Source: Raineyella sp964402325 (GTDB lineage: Bacteria; Actinomycetota; Actinomycetes; Propionibacteriales; Propionibacteriaceae). Taken from it: a stretch of 64,000 nt of DNA. A model generated the notes under the pieces. The model searched no databases and was not told the origin of the DNA. It saw nothing but the letters and a program-made list of their open reading frames with translations. Below, one piece after another: positions 35,820 through 44,994 of this stretch (positions are counted from its first letter, which is position 1; each line of letters begins with the position of its first letter). The DNA is taken from assembly GCA_964402325.1 (NCBI GenBank), contig CAYOBI010000006.1:5229-69228 (forward strand), given 5' to 3'. A program made the position numbers and the translations under genes.

Positions 35820-35893
35820 TGGAGCGGATGACGGGAATCGAACCCGCGTAGCCAGTTTGGAAGACTGGGGCTCTACCATTGAGCTACATCCGC
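35820..35893 (-). tRNA. tRNA-Gly (anticodon UCC)
   Basis: On the reverse strand the acceptor arm GCGGATG pairs with CATCCGC, the D arm is GCTC-GAGC, the anticodon arm CAGTC-TTCCAAA has TCC at positions 34-36, and the T arm CGGGTTCGATTCCCG is standard. The discriminator is T, followed by an encoded CCA (35820-35822). Total length is 74. Confidence 0.95.
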
Positions 35894-36002
35894 GCGCGCC
35901 CGCTGGGGACGCAGGGCCTCACTATAGCCGAGATCCGGCCCTCCGCCAGCGCAGGCGTCGTGCGACGTTCCTCCACCGGGCCGACGCCCGTCCCGCCCGT
36001 CC

Positions 36003-36710
36003 TCACCGTCGCCGGACGTGCGCCGCCTTCTGCCGGGTCTCCACCTCGTAGTCGGGGTGGGCCTGCATCAGGTCCTTGAGCTTGGGGTAGCCCCACGTAC
36101 GGGGGTCGAAGTCGGAGGCGAGCCGCGACAGGTTGCTGCCGACGGCGCCCAGGTTGGCCCAGCCGTCGTCCCCGGCGGCTGCGTCCACGGCCTCGGCGAG
36201 CAGCCGGTCCAGCTTGGAGTTGCGGGTCAGCATCGGCTTCGCCTCGGGTACGGCCCGGTCCGGCTGTCCGGAGAGGTTCTCCACGTAGATGAAGGTGTCG
36301 CAGGCGGCCACGAAGGGCTTCGGCGTCTTGCGTTCGCCGAAGCCGTAGACGGTGAGTCCCTGCTCGCGGATCCGGGCCGCCAGCCGGGTGAAGTCGCTGT
36401 CGCTGGAGACGATGCAGAAGCCGTCCAGGTTGCCCGCGTACAGCAGGTCCATCGCGTCGATGATCATCGCGCTGTCGGTGGCGTTCTTGCCGGTGGTGTA
36501 GCTGAACTGCTGGATCGGCTGGATCGAGTGCTGCAGCAGCGTCGCCTTCCAGGGCCCCAGATCCGCCCGGGTCCAGTCGCCGTAGGCCCGCCGGACGCTC
36601 GCCTTGCCGTGCTTGGCGACCTCCACGACGAGCTGGTCGAGGTGCTGGGCGCCGGCGTTGTCGGCGTCGATCAGGATCGCCAGCCGGGCCTCGTCCGTAG
36701 TGTCCGCCAT
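36003..36710 (-). CDS. NYN-domain (LabA-like) protein with C-terminal LOTUS/OST-HTH domain
   Basis: This 235-residue protein has an N-terminal NYN PIN-like nuclease domain: LAILIDADNA near residue 10 gives the first acidic residue, KNATDSAMIIDAMDLL the next, and CIVSSDSDFTRLAARIREQG the DSDF acidic pair. A linker leads to a helical LOTUS/OST-HTH module (SKLDRLLAEAVDAA to GYPKLKDLMQAHPDYEVE) that binds RNA in other proteins. The combination suggests an RNA-directed nuclease. GGGGA lies about 6 nt before the ATG. The UvrA2 gene ends 56 bases upstream on the same strand. Confidence 0.88.
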   Translation of the reverse strand: MADTTDEARLAILIDADNAGAQHLDQLVVEVAKHGKASVRRAYGDWTRADLGPWKATLLQHSIQPIQQFSYTTGKNATDSAMIIDAMDLLYAGNLDGFCIVSSDSDFTRLAARIREQGLTVYGFGERKTPKPFVAACDTFIYVENLSGQPDRAVPEAKPMLTRNSKLDRLLAEAVDAAAGDDGWANLGAVGSNLSRLASDFDPRTWGYPKLKDLMQAHPDYEVETRQKAAHVRRR

Positions 36711-36766
36711 CCTGATCCCCGTCCGACTCGTACGCCCACGACGCCGGCAGTCTCCCACAGGGCGGG

Positions 36767-39151
<2,385 letters not shown>

Positions 39152-39231
39152 CGGTGCCGCCTTCCTGTCGTGCCCGTCCGCGCCGGTCGGGCTCGTGCGG
39201 TGGTCGGTCGTACGGGCCCCGGGGATGGCTG

Positions 39232-39285
39232 GTGACCTCGACGGGACTCGTGACCTGGTCTGGGACTGTGACCTCGACCATGGTG
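39232..39285. repeat. Three imperfect 18-bp tandem repeats
   Basis: GTGACCT recurs at 39232, 39250 and 39268, exactly 18 bp apart. The full units are GTGACCTCGACGGGACTC, GTGACCTGGTCTGGGACT and GTGACCTCGACCATGGTG. They lie about 80-135 bp upstream of uvrA2 and just before the damaged CPBP gene. They may be a regulatory array or a leftover coding repeat. Confidence 0.6.
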
Positions 39286-40011
39286 TCCCGGTTGTCGCAG
39301 TCAGGCAACCCTGTCCTGATCGGCCGGGGAGGTCGTCCTCGAGACCCGGCTCACCGGGGCGCGCCGGCCGATCACCGCGGACCTGGCGTACGCGTCGACA
39401 TCGACGGACGCGGACTGCCTGCCGTTGCTGGGCGCCGGGGCGGACTCGCGCTCGCCGTCGTCGTCCCGGTGGTGATGGTCGTCCCCGGCTTGGCGCTGAG
39501 CCTCCTCGCAGCCGGCGGCACGGTCGCCGGGGGCGCGGCTGCCCTGGGCCCCGTGGCGGTCTACTTCGTCTCGAACCTGGTCACCAGCGGGACCGAGGAG
39601 TTCGGCTGGCGCGCCTTCCTCTACCCGCGCCTCAGGGAGGGCGGGCGATCGTTCTGGCGGGCTTCGCTGGTCGGCGGGATCATCTGGGCGGTCTGGCACT
39701 ACCCGCTCCACGTCATCCTGTTCTGGGGACGCCCGGTGGTGACGGCGGTGTCGATCGCCGGCTCCACCGCCGCCCTGATCGCGATGAGCTACATCTCCAA
39801 TCTCGTCGTCGAGAGGGCCGGTGCGGTCGGGCCGGCCATGCTGCTCCACGCCCTGAACAACACCGGCGCCTTCCTCGTCGTCCTGCTGTTCCCCGGGAGT
39901 CCCTTCGGGTTCCTCACCGCGCTGGTGTCGTGGGGCCTCGTCTGGTTCCTGGACCGCAGGTACCGTCCGGACGCCGCCGTGCGCAGCGCTGGGCGAGACG
40001 AGGCAGCGTGA
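39280..40011 (+). pseudogene. CPBP-family intramembrane protease, N-terminus probably lost
   Basis: The C-terminal two thirds are a good CPBP/Abi catalytic core: EEFGWRAFL (EExxxR), HYPLH, and HALNNTGAF, with hydrophobic helices from LALAVVVPVVMVVPG onward. Upstream of residue about 60 this frame reads as Arg/Gly/Pro-rich sequence unlike a membrane protein, while another frame (about 39329-39470) reads VVLETRLTGARRP, similar to the loop that precedes the core in CPBP proteins. This suggests a frameshift plus loss of the first helices. A sequencing error at one site could explain the frame change but not the missing N-terminal third. The ATG at 39280 is a nominal start. Confidence 0.5.
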
Positions 40012-40065
40012 CCGGACGGGGCGCGGACGTGCGCGGCGATCGCACCTGCGACAGCGGCGGATGGG

Positions 40066-40200
40066 TCATCGAGCGGTGACGATGCTCGCGACGAGGACCG
40101 ATGTGGCCACCAGCGCGCAGCCGAGCTCGATCACGATGCCGGCCCCGAGGGCCCTGACCGTCTCCCAGCCGGTCGCCGCGGCCTGACGGACGTCGCGCAC
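40066..40200 (-). CDS. Possible small membrane protein, 44 residues
   Basis: On the reverse strand a GTG at 40198-40200 opens 44 codons with a polar start (RDVRQAAATGWETVRAL) and one hydrophobic helix (AGIVIELGCALVATSVLVAS), ending ATAR-like with TGA. The amphipathic-then-membrane pattern and codon use look genuine, but no strong ribosome site is seen. Function unknown. Confidence 0.35.
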   Translation of the reverse strand: MRDVRQAAATGWETVRALGAGIVIELGCALVATSVLVASIVTAR

Positions 40201-40309
40201 CCGGTACCCATCCGGTAGCCATGGCGGATGTTCGATCTGACCGGATCGGCGCCATGGCGCGGTGCGCAGGTACCCCCATCACCGCGCAACGCGCCGTATC
40301 CGGACAGAC

Positions 40310-40357
40310 GAAACCGCCCCCCATCCCTCGCCATCACGCGGGCTGGGGGGCGGTTTC
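40310..40357 (-). terminator. Terminator of tRNA-Pro
   Basis: GAAACCGCCCCCCA (40310-40323) and TGGGGGGCGGTTTC (40344-40357) form a perfect 14-bp stem. It begins 6 bases past the tRNA 3' end and its far arm ends in TTTC on the tRNA strand. Confidence 0.85.
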
Positions 40358-40362
40358 AGCTG

Positions 40363-40435
40363 TCGGGGCGACAGGACTCGAACCTGCGGTCTCCTGCTCC
40401 CAAAGCAGGCGCGCTAGCCACTACGCTACGCCCCG
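40363..40435 (-). tRNA. tRNA-Pro (anticodon UGG)
   Basis: On the reverse strand the acceptor CGGGGCG pairs with CGCCCCG. The anticodon arm CTGCT-TTGGGAG-CAG gives TGG, and the T arm CAGGTTCGAGTCCTG is standard. The discriminator is A. CCA is not encoded (the next bases are CAG). Confidence 0.95.
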
Positions 40436-40506
40436 GTCGTACGGGCGGCCCGGTGCCGATCGTCGCCGCCGGGTCGTACGGGAATCGTACGGCTCGACAG
40501 GCAGGA

Positions 40507-40541
40507 CCCGCCGCTCGTAACTGTTGGAGTGTAGCGGCGGG
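40507..40541. promoter_or_regulatory. Inverted repeat between tRNA-Pro and tig
   Basis: CCCGCCGCT and AGCGGCGGG form perfect 9-bp arms around a 17-nt spacer. It lies about 70 bp upstream of tRNA-Pro and about 160 bp upstream of tig. Its role is unclear. Confidence 0.4.
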
Positions 40542-40589
40542 GGAGCGGGGTGGCCAAGTCCACATTTTCGAGCAGGCGGGGGGTCAGGT

Positions 40590-40672
40590 TAGGATGTCAT
40601 CCTGTCTGCGCCGGGCGAGGACTCCGCTGCGGGCACCCATGACTTGAGGGGGCGACCATCCGGCCGTCGCCC
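40590..40672 (+). promoter_or_regulatory. Candidate tig promoter and 5' leader hairpin
   Basis: TAGGAT at 40590-40595 is a plausible -10 box; AGGAT-gtc-ATCCT overlaps it. In the leader, GGGCGAC-catccggcc-GTCGCCC (40650-40672) is a perfect 7-bp hairpin ending 28 nt before the start codon. Confidence 0.45.
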
Positions 40673-40700
40673 TGCGTCCATCGATTCAGGAGTATCCGTC

Positions 40701-42131
40701 TTGCCGAGCACTGTTGAGCAGCTGAGCCCCTCGCGGGCCAAGATCACCGTCGAGGTGCCCTTCGCCGATCTGAAGCCTCACCTGGACAAGGCCTACAAGG
40801 AGATCGCCCAGCAGGTGCAGATCCCGGGCTTCCGTCCCGGCCACGTGCCGGCGTCGATCATCGACCAGCGGTTCGGCCCGGGCGTCGCCCTGGAGCAGGC
40901 CCTGAACGAGGCACTCCCGGATCTCTACTCCGCCGCCGTCACCGAGCACGAGCTCGTGCCGCTGACCCAGCCGGAGATCGAGGTGACCAAGCTCGAGGTC
41001 GGCGAGACCGTCGAGTTCACCGCCGAGATGGACGTCCGCCCCGACTTCATGATCCCCGCGTTCGACGCCATCGAGGTCGACGTCGACCCGATCGAGTCGA
41101 CCGAGGAGGAGCTCGAGGAGCAGGTCAAGATCCTGCGCGAACGCTTCGCCACGAACACCGAGGTCGACCGTGCGGCCGCCGAGGGCGACCTGGTCACCTT
41201 CGACCTGAAGGCGACCAAGGACGGCGAGCTCGTCGAGGGCGGCGAGGCCGAGGGCGTGACCTACCGGGTCGGCGCCGGCGGCATGGTCGAGGGCATGGAC
41301 GAGGCCCTCACCGGGATGACGGTCGGCGAGACCAAGGCCTTCACCTCCACCCTCGTCGGCGGCCCGGCGATGGGCCTGGAGGCCGAGATCGAGGTGACCG
41401 TCACCAAGGTGCAGGAGCAGGAGCTGCCCGAGGTCGACGACGACTTCGCCCAGATGGTGTCCGAGTTCGACACCGCCGAGGAGATGTACGAGGACCTCCG
41501 CGACAATCTCGCCCGCCTGCACCGCGTCGACCAGGCCAACGCGGCCCGTGACAAGGTGCTCGAGGCCGTCATCAAGCAGATCGACATGGAGCTGCCGGCA
41601 CAGCTGCTGGCCGCCGAGGTCGAGGCCCGCAACAGCCAGGTCGACCAGGAGCTCGCCCAGGCCGGAATGACCCTGAAGCAGTACCTGGCCGACACCGAGG
41701 ACCAGGACCAGACCGAGGAAGAGTTCCGCGCCGACCTCGCCGAGCGCGCCGCCGACTCCGTCAAGGCCCAGCTCGTCCTCGACCGGATCGCCGAGGACCA
41801 CGACGTCCAGATCGAGCAGACCGACCTGACCGAGCACCTGTTCGCCCGGGCCCGTGCCAACCGCACCTCCCCCGAGCAGGAGATGCAGCACATGCTCGAG
41901 CACGACCACACCCAGGACTGGATGACCGAGATCCGCCGTTCCAAGGCGCTCGCGCTGATCCTCGGCTCCGCCACGGTCAAGGACACCGAGGGCAACGTCG
42001 TCGAGGTGAAGAACCTGCAGCCCGACGGCACCTTCGCCGAGCCGGCCGACGAGGCCGAATCCGAGGTCGAGGCCGCCGAGGAGAAGGTCGCCGAGAAGGA
42101 CGAGGCACCGGCCGAGGCCGCCGCCGAGTGA
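40701..42131 (+). CDS. tig: Trigger factor
   Basis: This 476-residue ribosome-associated chaperone and prolyl isomerase binds nascent chains at the exit tunnel. The ribosome-binding signature region GFRPGHVPASII is near residues 43-54, the FKBP-type PPIase domain spans roughly 150-240, and the C-terminal substrate-binding arms follow. The last 30 residues are an acidic Glu/Ala tail seen in actinobacterial trigger factors. The start is TTG: it is the only good one, with AGGAG 8 nt upstream (40688-40692), and fits the PSTVEQLSPSR N-terminus. A strong hairpin terminator follows, so clpP1P2 has its own promoter. Confidence 0.94.
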   Translation: MPSTVEQLSPSRAKITVEVPFADLKPHLDKAYKEIAQQVQIPGFRPGHVPASIIDQRFGPGVALEQALNEALPDLYSAAVTEHELVPLTQPEIEVTKLEVGETVEFTAEMDVRPDFMIPAFDAIEVDVDPIESTEEELEEQVKILRERFATNTEVDRAAAEGDLVTFDLKATKDGELVEGGEAEGVTYRVGAGGMVEGMDEALTGMTVGETKAFTSTLVGGPAMGLEAEIEVTVTKVQEQELPEVDDDFAQMVSEFDTAEEMYEDLRDNLARLHRVDQANAARDKVLEAVIKQIDMELPAQLLAAEVEARNSQVDQELAQAGMTLKQYLADTEDQDQTEEEFRADLAERAADSVKAQLVLDRIAEDHDVQIEQTDLTEHLFARARANRTSPEQEMQHMLEHDHTQDWMTEIRRSKALALILGSATVKDTEGNVVEVKNLQPDGTFAEPADEAESEVEAAEEKVAEKDEAPAEAAAE

Positions 42132-42153
42132 CCGTCGGTCCCCGCACGATCCA

Positions 42154-42183
42154 GGGCGGCCGCTCCTCCGGGAGCGGCCGCCC
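42154..42183 (+). terminator. Terminator after tig
   Basis: GGGCGGCCGCTCC-tccg-GGAGCGGCCGCCC is a perfect 13-bp stem with a stable TCCG loop, 22 bases after the tig stop. Confidence 0.85.
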
Positions 42184-42196
42184 TCGTCGTCTGCTC

Positions 42197-42254
42197 TGCC
42201 CGTAGCGAACACGACCCGGATCGGGTCCGTTTTGTCACGGTTGCCCGGTAGGTT
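42197..42254 (+). promoter_or_regulatory. clpP1 promoter with a weak ClgR-like site
   Basis: TAGGTT (42249-42254) lies 7 nt before the GTG of clpP1, so the transcript is probably leaderless. TGC-CCGTA-GCGAAC (42197-42210) resembles half of the corynebacterial ClgR consensus (CGC-N5-GCG with AAC) but has mismatches in the left half. Confidence 0.45.
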
Positions 42255-42261
42255 CGGGATC

Positions 42262-42891
42262 GTGAACGTGAATCAGGGAAGCCCCCTCGCCGCCAACGGC
42301 GCGAGCCCACTCGGCATGGCGGACAATGTCTACCAGTCCCTCCTGGCGAACCGGATCATCTTCCTGGGCTCGGAGGTCAGGGACGAGAACGCGAACGCGA
42401 TCTGCGCCCAGATGCTCCTCCTGAACGCCGAGGACCCGGAGAAGGACATCTACCTCTACATCAACTCCCCGGGTGGTTCGGTGACCGCGGGCATGGCGAT
42501 CTACGACACCATGCAGTGGATCTCGAACGACGTCGCCACGGTGGCCATGGGCATGGCGGCCTCGATGGGGCAGTTCCTGCTCAGCGCTGGCAGCCGCGGC
42601 AAGCGCTACGCCCTGCCGCACAGCCGGATCCTGATGCACCAGCCGCTGGGCGCCATCGGCGGCACCGCCACCGAGGTCAAGATCAACGCCGAGCAGCTGC
42701 TGGCCACGAAGAAGGAGATGGCCAAGCTGATCTCCGAGCACACCGGCCAGCCGCTCGACAAGATCGAAGCCGACTCCGACCGCGACCGGTGGTTCACCGC
42801 GCAGGAGGCCCTCGAGTACGGCTTCATCGACCACGTCTACGAGAAGGCCTCGCAGATCACCGCCGGCCGCGACGACGCCCCGAACCAGTGA
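42262..42891 (+). CDS. clpP1: ATP-dependent Clp protease proteolytic subunit 1
   Basis: This 209-residue serine peptidase of the ClpP family has the nucleophile in GMAASMGQF, the catalytic histidine in LPHSRILMHQP, and the later Asp in the DSDRDRWF segment. Actinobacteria use a mixed ClpP1-ClpP2 double ring, so both subunits are required. The GTG at 42262 fits a TAGGTT box 7 nt upstream. A frame upstream to 42232 lacks support. It is followed by clpP2 with an AGGAGG ribosome site at its very end. Confidence 0.94.
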   Translation: MNVNQGSPLAANGASPLGMADNVYQSLLANRIIFLGSEVRDENANAICAQMLLLNAEDPEKDIYLYINSPGGSVTAGMAIYDTMQWISNDVATVAMGMAASMGQFLLSAGSRGKRYALPHSRILMHQPLGAIGGTATEVKINAEQLLATKKEMAKLISEHTGQPLDKIEADSDRDRWFTAQEALEYGFIDHVYEKASQITAGRDDAPNQ

Positions 42892-42902
42892 GGAGGATGA
42901 CC

Positions 42903-43589
42903 ATGGACAAGCAGCATCTCGCCCGGTTCAACATGGAGCAGCGCCACGAGGCCCTGCAGCCCGGGGGCTCCGCCCCGCTGGGTCCGTCGATGGACTACTT
43001 CATCCCGCAGTGGGAGGAGCGTACGTCGTACGGCGTGCGCCGCGTCGACCCCTACACCAAGCTCTTCGAGGACCGGATCATCTTCCTCGGCACCCCGGTG
43101 ACCGACGACATCGCCAACGCGGTGATGTCGCAGCTGCTGGTGCTGCAGTCGATGGACCCGGAGCGCCCGATCAGCATCTACATCAACTCGCCCGGTGGCT
43201 CCTTCTCCGCGATGAGCGCCATCTACGACACGATGCAGTACATCAAGCCCGACGTACAGACGATCTGCCTGGGCATGGCCGCCTCCGCCGCGGCCGTGCT
43301 GCTCGCCGCCGGCACCAAGGGCCAGCGCCTCGCACTGCCCAACTCGACGATCCTGATCCACCAGCCGTCGATGGGGCAGACCTCGTACGGCCAGTCCTCC
43401 GACATCGAGATCCAGGCCAACGAGATCCTCCGGATCCGTGCGCTGATGGAGAAGATGCTGTCCGACGCCACCGGCCAGACGACCGAGCAGGTCAGCCGCG
43501 ACGTCGACCGGGACAAGTACCTCACCGCCCAGGAGGCGAAGGAGTACGGCCTGATCGACGACGTGCTGAAGTCCCTCAAGGACGTCTAG
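42903..43589 (+). CDS. clpP2: ATP-dependent Clp protease proteolytic subunit 2
   Basis: This 228-residue ClpP has its catalytic serine in GMAASAAAVLLA, histidine in LPNSTILIHQPS and Asp in the RDVDRDKYL segment. It pairs with ClpP1 in the heteromeric protease. The ATG at 42903 is chosen because AGGAGG (42891-42896) is 6 nt upstream; an ATG two codons earlier abuts the ribosome site. The gene starts 11 bases after clpP1, and clpX follows 20 bases after its stop, so protease and unfoldase are expressed together. Confidence 0.94.
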   Translation: MDKQHLARFNMEQRHEALQPGGSAPLGPSMDYFIPQWEERTSYGVRRVDPYTKLFEDRIIFLGTPVTDDIANAVMSQLLVLQSMDPERPISIYINSPGGSFSAMSAIYDTMQYIKPDVQTICLGMAASAAAVLLAAGTKGQRLALPNSTILIHQPSMGQTSYGQSSDIEIQANEILRIRALMEKMLSDATGQTTEQVSRDVDRDKYLTAQEAKEYGLIDDVLKSLKDV

Positions 43590-43609
43590 GCCACGGGGGA
43601 GGACCGACC

Positions 43610-44905
43610 ATGTCGCGCATCGGGGAGACCGGTGACCTGCTGAAGTGCTCCTTCTGCGGGAAGAGCCAGAAGCAGGTCAAGAAGCTCATCGCGGGGCCGA
43701 ACGTCTACATCTGCGACGAGTGCATCGAGCTGTGCAACGAGATCATCGAGGAGGAATTCTCCGAGACCGGCGAGACCGGCACCTTCGACGAACTCCCCAA
43801 GCCACAGCAGATCCGGGACTTCCTCGACGAGTACGTCATCGGGCAGGACTCGGCGAAGAAGACCCTCGCGGTGGCGGTCTACAACCACTACAAGCGGGTC
43901 CAGGCGCAGAACGCCCCGACTCCTCGGCGGGCCGCCGAGGAGGACGGGGTGGAGCTGGGCAAGTCCAACATCCTGCTGATCGGCCCGACCGGGTGCGGCA
44001 AGACGTACCTGGCGCAGACGATGGCGCGGATGCTGAACGTACCGTTCGCGATGGCGGACGCCACGGCGCTGACCGAGGCCGGCTACGTCGGTGAGGACGT
44101 CGAGAACATCCTGCTGAAGCTGATCCAGGCTGCGGACTTCGACGTGCACAAGGCCGAGACCGGCATCATCTACATCGACGAGATCGACAAGGTGGCCCGC
44201 AAGTCGGAGAATCCGTCGATCACCAGGGACGTCTCCGGTGAGGGCGTCCAGCAGGCGCTGCTGAAGATCCTCGAGGGGACGGTCGCCTCGGTCCCACCGC
44301 AGGGCGGCCGCAAGCACCCGCACCAGGACTTCATCCAGATCGACACCACCAACGTGCTGTTCATCGTGGGTGGGGCGTTCGCCGGCCTGGACGACATCAT
44401 CAACGAGCGGGTCGGCAAGCGGCCGCTCGGGTTCAACAACGACCTGGCCGCCCGCCAGGAGAAGAACCCGGACCCCTACTCCGACGTCCGCCCGGAGGAC
44501 CTGCACAAGTACGGGCTGATCCCCGAGTTCATCGGCCGCCTGCCGATGATCGCCACCGTGGCCCCGCTCGACCGCGAGGCCCTGGTGCGGATCCTGGTCG
44601 AGCCGCGCAACGCGCTGGTGCGCCAGTACCAGCGGTTGTTCGAGCTGGACGGGGTGGACCTGGACTTCACCGACGAGGCCATCGGGGCGGTCGCCGAGGC
44701 GGCCCTCCAGCGCGGCACCGGCGCCCGGGGCCTGCGGGCGATCCTGGAGGAGTCCCTGCTCGACGTGATGTACGAGGTGCCGTCCGACGAGAGCATCAGC
44801 CAGGTGGTGGTCGACGCCGACGTGATCACCGCGGGCGCCAAGCCCCAGTTGCTCAGCCGGGCCAAGGCCAGCAAGCGCGGCCAGCGGCACGAGCGCACCG
44901 CCTGA
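43610..44905 (+). CDS. clpX: ATP-dependent Clp protease ATP-binding subunit ClpX
   Basis: This 431-residue AAA+ unfoldase feeds substrates to ClpP1P2. The N-terminal zinc finger has Cys13, Cys16, Cys35 and Cys38; Walker A GPTGCGKT is at 125-132; the pore loop GYVGED follows; Walker B is IIYIDEIDK; the ISREEP-type sensor and the C-terminal small domain complete the chain. The ribosome site GGGGAGGA lies about 7 nt before the ATG. A 14-bp hairpin shared with valS ends the operon. Confidence 0.95.
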   Translation: MSRIGETGDLLKCSFCGKSQKQVKKLIAGPNVYICDECIELCNEIIEEEFSETGETGTFDELPKPQQIRDFLDEYVIGQDSAKKTLAVAVYNHYKRVQAQNAPTPRRAAEEDGVELGKSNILLIGPTGCGKTYLAQTMARMLNVPFAMADATALTEAGYVGEDVENILLKLIQAADFDVHKAETGIIYIDEIDKVARKSENPSITRDVSGEGVQQALLKILEGTVASVPPQGGRKHPHQDFIQIDTTNVLFIVGGAFAGLDDIINERVGKRPLGFNNDLAARQEKNPDPYSDVRPEDLHKYGLIPEFIGRLPMIATVAPLDREALVRILVEPRNALVRQYQRLFELDGVDLDFTDEAIGAVAEAALQRGTGARGLRAILEESLLDVMYEVPSDESISQVVVDADVITAGAKPQLLSRAKASKRGQRHERTA

Positions 44906-44926
44906 CCGGCATCATTTCGGTGTGAC

Positions 44927-44960
44927 GAAGAGGCCCGCGGATCACTCCGCGGGCCTCTTC
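44927..44960. terminator. Bidirectional terminator between clpX and valS
   Basis: GAAGAGGCCCGCGG-atcact-CCGCGGGCCTCTTC is a perfect 14-bp stem with a 6-nt loop, between two convergent genes. Confidence 0.9.
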
Positions 44961-44994
44961 CGTTCCTGGACGGCGCCGGTTCGCCCCGGGCTGA

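Noticed and set aside
35894..36002. Possible gene between tRNA-Gly and the NYN gene
   Set aside because: No frame with a start, ribosome site or plausible protein; I see nothing there.
40131..40337. A 68-codon reverse frame overlapping the tRNA-Pro terminator
   Set aside because: Gly/Arg/Pro-rich and includes the terminator stem, so it is not likely coding. The 44-codon frame at 40066-40200 is a better candidate.
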